Shown here in pieces: positions 62,439-64,000 of a DNA stretch of 64,000 bases. Where the stretch lies: contig NW_027488370.1 of NCBI RefSeq assembly GCF_051014445.1, positions 11,160,001 to 11,224,000 on the forward strand. The letters run 5' to 3'. Position 1 is the first letter of the stretch; the number at the start of each line of letters is the position of its first letter. The notes below the pieces were generated by a model. That model saw nothing but the letters and a program-made list of their open reading frames with translations, was not told the DNA's origin and did no database searches. The position numbers and the translations under genes are program-made. This DNA comes from Colletes latitarsis. Its lineage: Eukaryota; Arthropoda; Insecta; Hymenoptera; Colletidae.

Positions 62439-63226
62439 TCTTGATAAATATTTTAGAGGATAACGCATGTTAGGTCTAGGTTAGTTCTGGGATTTTCACT
62501 CATCAGACCCATACTTTCGCATTCTTCACATACTTGTTGAACGGATCCTGGGTTTTTTCTGGGTTGGATCACGTAGTAATGTGGGACCACACTGAAACAA
62601 TCAATTAAACCTGGTCTTGATAAATATTTTAGAGGATAACGCATGTTAGGTGTGGGATAGGTCTGGGATTTGCCCTCATCAGACTCATACTTTCGCATAT
62701 TTCTCATACTTCATGGCTAGATCCTGGGCTATTTCTGGATTGGATCACGTAGTAATGTGGTACCACACTGAAACAGTCAATTAAACCTGGTTTCGATCAA
62801 TATTTTAGAGGATAACGCAAGTTAGGTCTGGGATAGGTCTGGGATTTGCCCTCACCAGGCTCATACTTTCGCGTTTTTCACATACTTGTTGAACAGATCC
62901 TGGGCTATTTCTGGATTGGATCACGTAGTAATGTGGTACCACTGAAACTGTCAATTAAACCTGGTTTCGATCAATATTTTAGAGGATAACGCATCTTAGG
63001 TCTGGGTTAGGTCTAAGATTTGCCCTCATCAGGCTCACAGTTTCGCGTTTTTCACATACTTGTTGAACAGATCCTGGGTTTTTTCTGGTTTGGATCACGT
63101 AGTAATGTGGTACCACACTAAAACAGTGAATTAAACCTGGTTTCGATCAATATTTTAGAGGATAACGCAAGTTAGGTCTGGGATAGGTCTGGGATTAGCT
63201 CTCATCAGACTCATACTTTCGCACAC
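62439..63226 (+). repeat. Main-type monomers after the island
   Basis: An A-like monomer with CAGACCCATAC resembles 31,453-31,707. B, TTGCCCTCACC and C-like monomers and the CACTAAAACAGTG monomer (63,125 marker) follow. A two-base deletion in a dyad (GTGGTACCACTG) lies at about 62,934-62,945. Confidence 0.75.
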
Positions 63227-64000
63227 TTCACATACTTGTTGAACAGATCCTGGGTTATTTTCTGGTTTGGATCACATAATAATGTGGTACCACACTGAAA
63301 CAGTCGATTAAACCAGGTTTCGATCAATATTTTTGAGGATAACGCATGTTAGGTCTAGGTTAGGCATGGGATTTTAACTCATCAGACTCATTCTTTCGCA
63401 TTCTTCACATACATGTTGAACGGATCCAGGGTTTTTTCTGGTTTGGAACACGTCGTAATGTGGGTCCACACTTGAAACGATCAATTAAAACTGGTCTTGA
63501 TAAATATTTTAGAGGATAACGCATGTTAGGTCTGGGATAGGTCTGGGATTTGCCATCATCAGACTCCTACTTTCGCACACTTCACGTACTCGTTGAACAG
63601 ATCCTGGGTTATTTTCTAGCTGGGATCAGTAGTAATGTGGTACCACTCTGAGACATTCGATTAAACCAGGTTTTGATCAATATTTCTGAGGATAACACAT
63701 GTTAGGTCTAGGTTAGGCTTGGGATTTTCACTCATCAGACTCATACTTTCGCATTCTTCACATACTTGTTGAACGGATCCTGGGGTTTTTCTGGTTTGGT
63801 TCACGTAGTAACGTGGTACCACACTGAAAGATTCAATTAAACCTGGTCTTGATAAATATTTTAGAGGATAACGCATGTTAGGTCTGGGTTAGGTCTAGGA
63901 TTTGCCCTCATCAGGCTCATACTTTCACATATTTCTCATACTTCATGGCTAGATCCTGGGCTATTTCTGGATTGGATCACGTAGTAAAGTGGTACCACAC
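63227..64000 (+). repeat. 774-bp exact duplicate, copy 2, cut by the window end
   Basis: This is identical to 60,587-61,360 up to the last base of the window, so the repeat may be longer. The left edge is where GCACACTTCA here replaces GCATTCTTCA in copy 1. The divergent island lies between the two copies. Confidence 0.92.

Larger units (their letters stand above)
1..64000. repeat. 176-bp satellite DNA array, about 363 head-to-tail monomers
   Basis: The motif TTAGGTCT recurs every 176 bp across the window, always on the plus strand, followed in each monomer by the same ordered landmarks: TCATCAG, CATACTTTCG, GATCCTGG, a T-run followed by CTGG, GATCACGTAG, a GTGG/CCAC dyad, GAAACA, TTAAACCTGG and TTTTAGAGGATAACGC. 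The mean period from 306 to 63877 is 176.1 bp. There is no inversion, insertion or unique sequence. The array is cut by both window edges, so its true size exceeds 64 kb. A nucleosome-scale monomer, long homogeneous arrays and higher-order organisation are typical of centromeric or pericentromeric satellites. Centromere function itself is inference. I do not recognise the family or species. Confidence 0.98.

Noticed and set aside
114..63876. About ninety minus-strand open frames of 63-96 codons with near-identical translations (for example 114-305, 3282-3473, 6430-6699)
   Set aside because: Each spans one monomer plus 16 to about 80 bases and exists because the satellite repeats. A 176-bp period shifts the frame every monomer, start and stop are lost in many copies by single changes, lengths vary between 63 and 96 codons, and there is no ribosome-binding or promoter context. 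I see no sign of coding selection.
1..64000. CENP-B box in the monomer
   Set aside because: I looked for TTCG followed four bases later by A and then CGGG on both strands. TTCGATCAATATTTT has the first half but lacks CGGG; no class fits.
1..64000. tRNA-derived origin or internal RNA polymerase III promoter (TGGCTAGATCC as A box, GGTTTCGATC as B box)
   Set aside because: Both matches are partial, they do not occur together in a typical tRNA spacing, and T-runs between them would terminate transcription. A chance match is more likely.
1..64000. CRISPR array or bacterial repeat
   Set aside because: There are no conserved short repeats separated by unique spacers; the whole 176-bp unit is repeated, and no cas-like genes are present.
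1..64000. Inserted transposable element or inverted segment
   Set aside because: I saw no break in the period larger than a few bases apart from the 8-bp deletion and whole-monomer changes, and no monomer in reverse orientation.

Overview
The whole 64-kb window is one uninterrupted head-to-tail array of a tandemly repeated satellite with a 176-bp monomer, about 363 copies, all in the same orientation. From the same phase point at 306 to 63877 there are 63,571 bp for 361 monomers, a mean of 176.1 bp. The array runs off both ends. I find no gene, RNA gene, transposon, CRISPR array, ribosomal DNA or unique sequence. This is eukaryotic heterochromatin. The monomer length is close to one nucleosome repeat, which suits a centromeric or pericentromeric satellite, but the sequence alone does not prove that or identify the organism. 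Loss of CpG relative to a divergent subfamily suggests a genome with CpG methylation, as in plants and vertebrates.

Monomers fall into recognisable classes, here called A to G. Most belong to higher-order repeats (HORs), sets of distinct monomers repeated together. Layout: 1-5.77 kb, a five-monomer ABCDE unit (880 bp) nested in a ten-monomer unit (1760 bp), interrupted by a three-monomer (528 bp) block at 1.59-2.65 kb. 5.77-8.45 kb, F/G-type monomers including a 353-bp dimer. 4.60-12.17 kb is a 43-monomer segment (7567 bp) whose first 3.85 kb returns almost identically at 12.17-16.02 kb. 16.56-25.12 kb, three successive copies of a 17-18-monomer unit (3169 and 2993 bp). 25.09-26.5 kb, a 707-bp tandem duplication. 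26.5-32.3 kb, older, more diverged mixed monomers. 32.3-39.5 kb, overlapping duplications with offsets 1585, 4580 and 1937 bp. 38.8-61.76 kb, a module recurring about every 3.2-5.8 kb, with a 1056-bp six-monomer duplication at 56.9-59.1 kb. 61.76-62.44 kb, four divergent CpG-rich monomers. 62.44-64.0 kb, main array again, including a 774-bp stretch identical to 60.59-61.36 kb.

Nothing here works as genes or operons. Short open frames, mostly 63 codons on the minus strand, recur because the satellite repeats. The shared architecture is a conserved dyad (arms TGTGG/CCACA) in most monomers and a doubled 11-bp motif at one end of the monomer. The most interesting points are the divergent island, the two alternative 16-bp perfect palindromes that differ by paired changes in both arms, and the nested duplication history.
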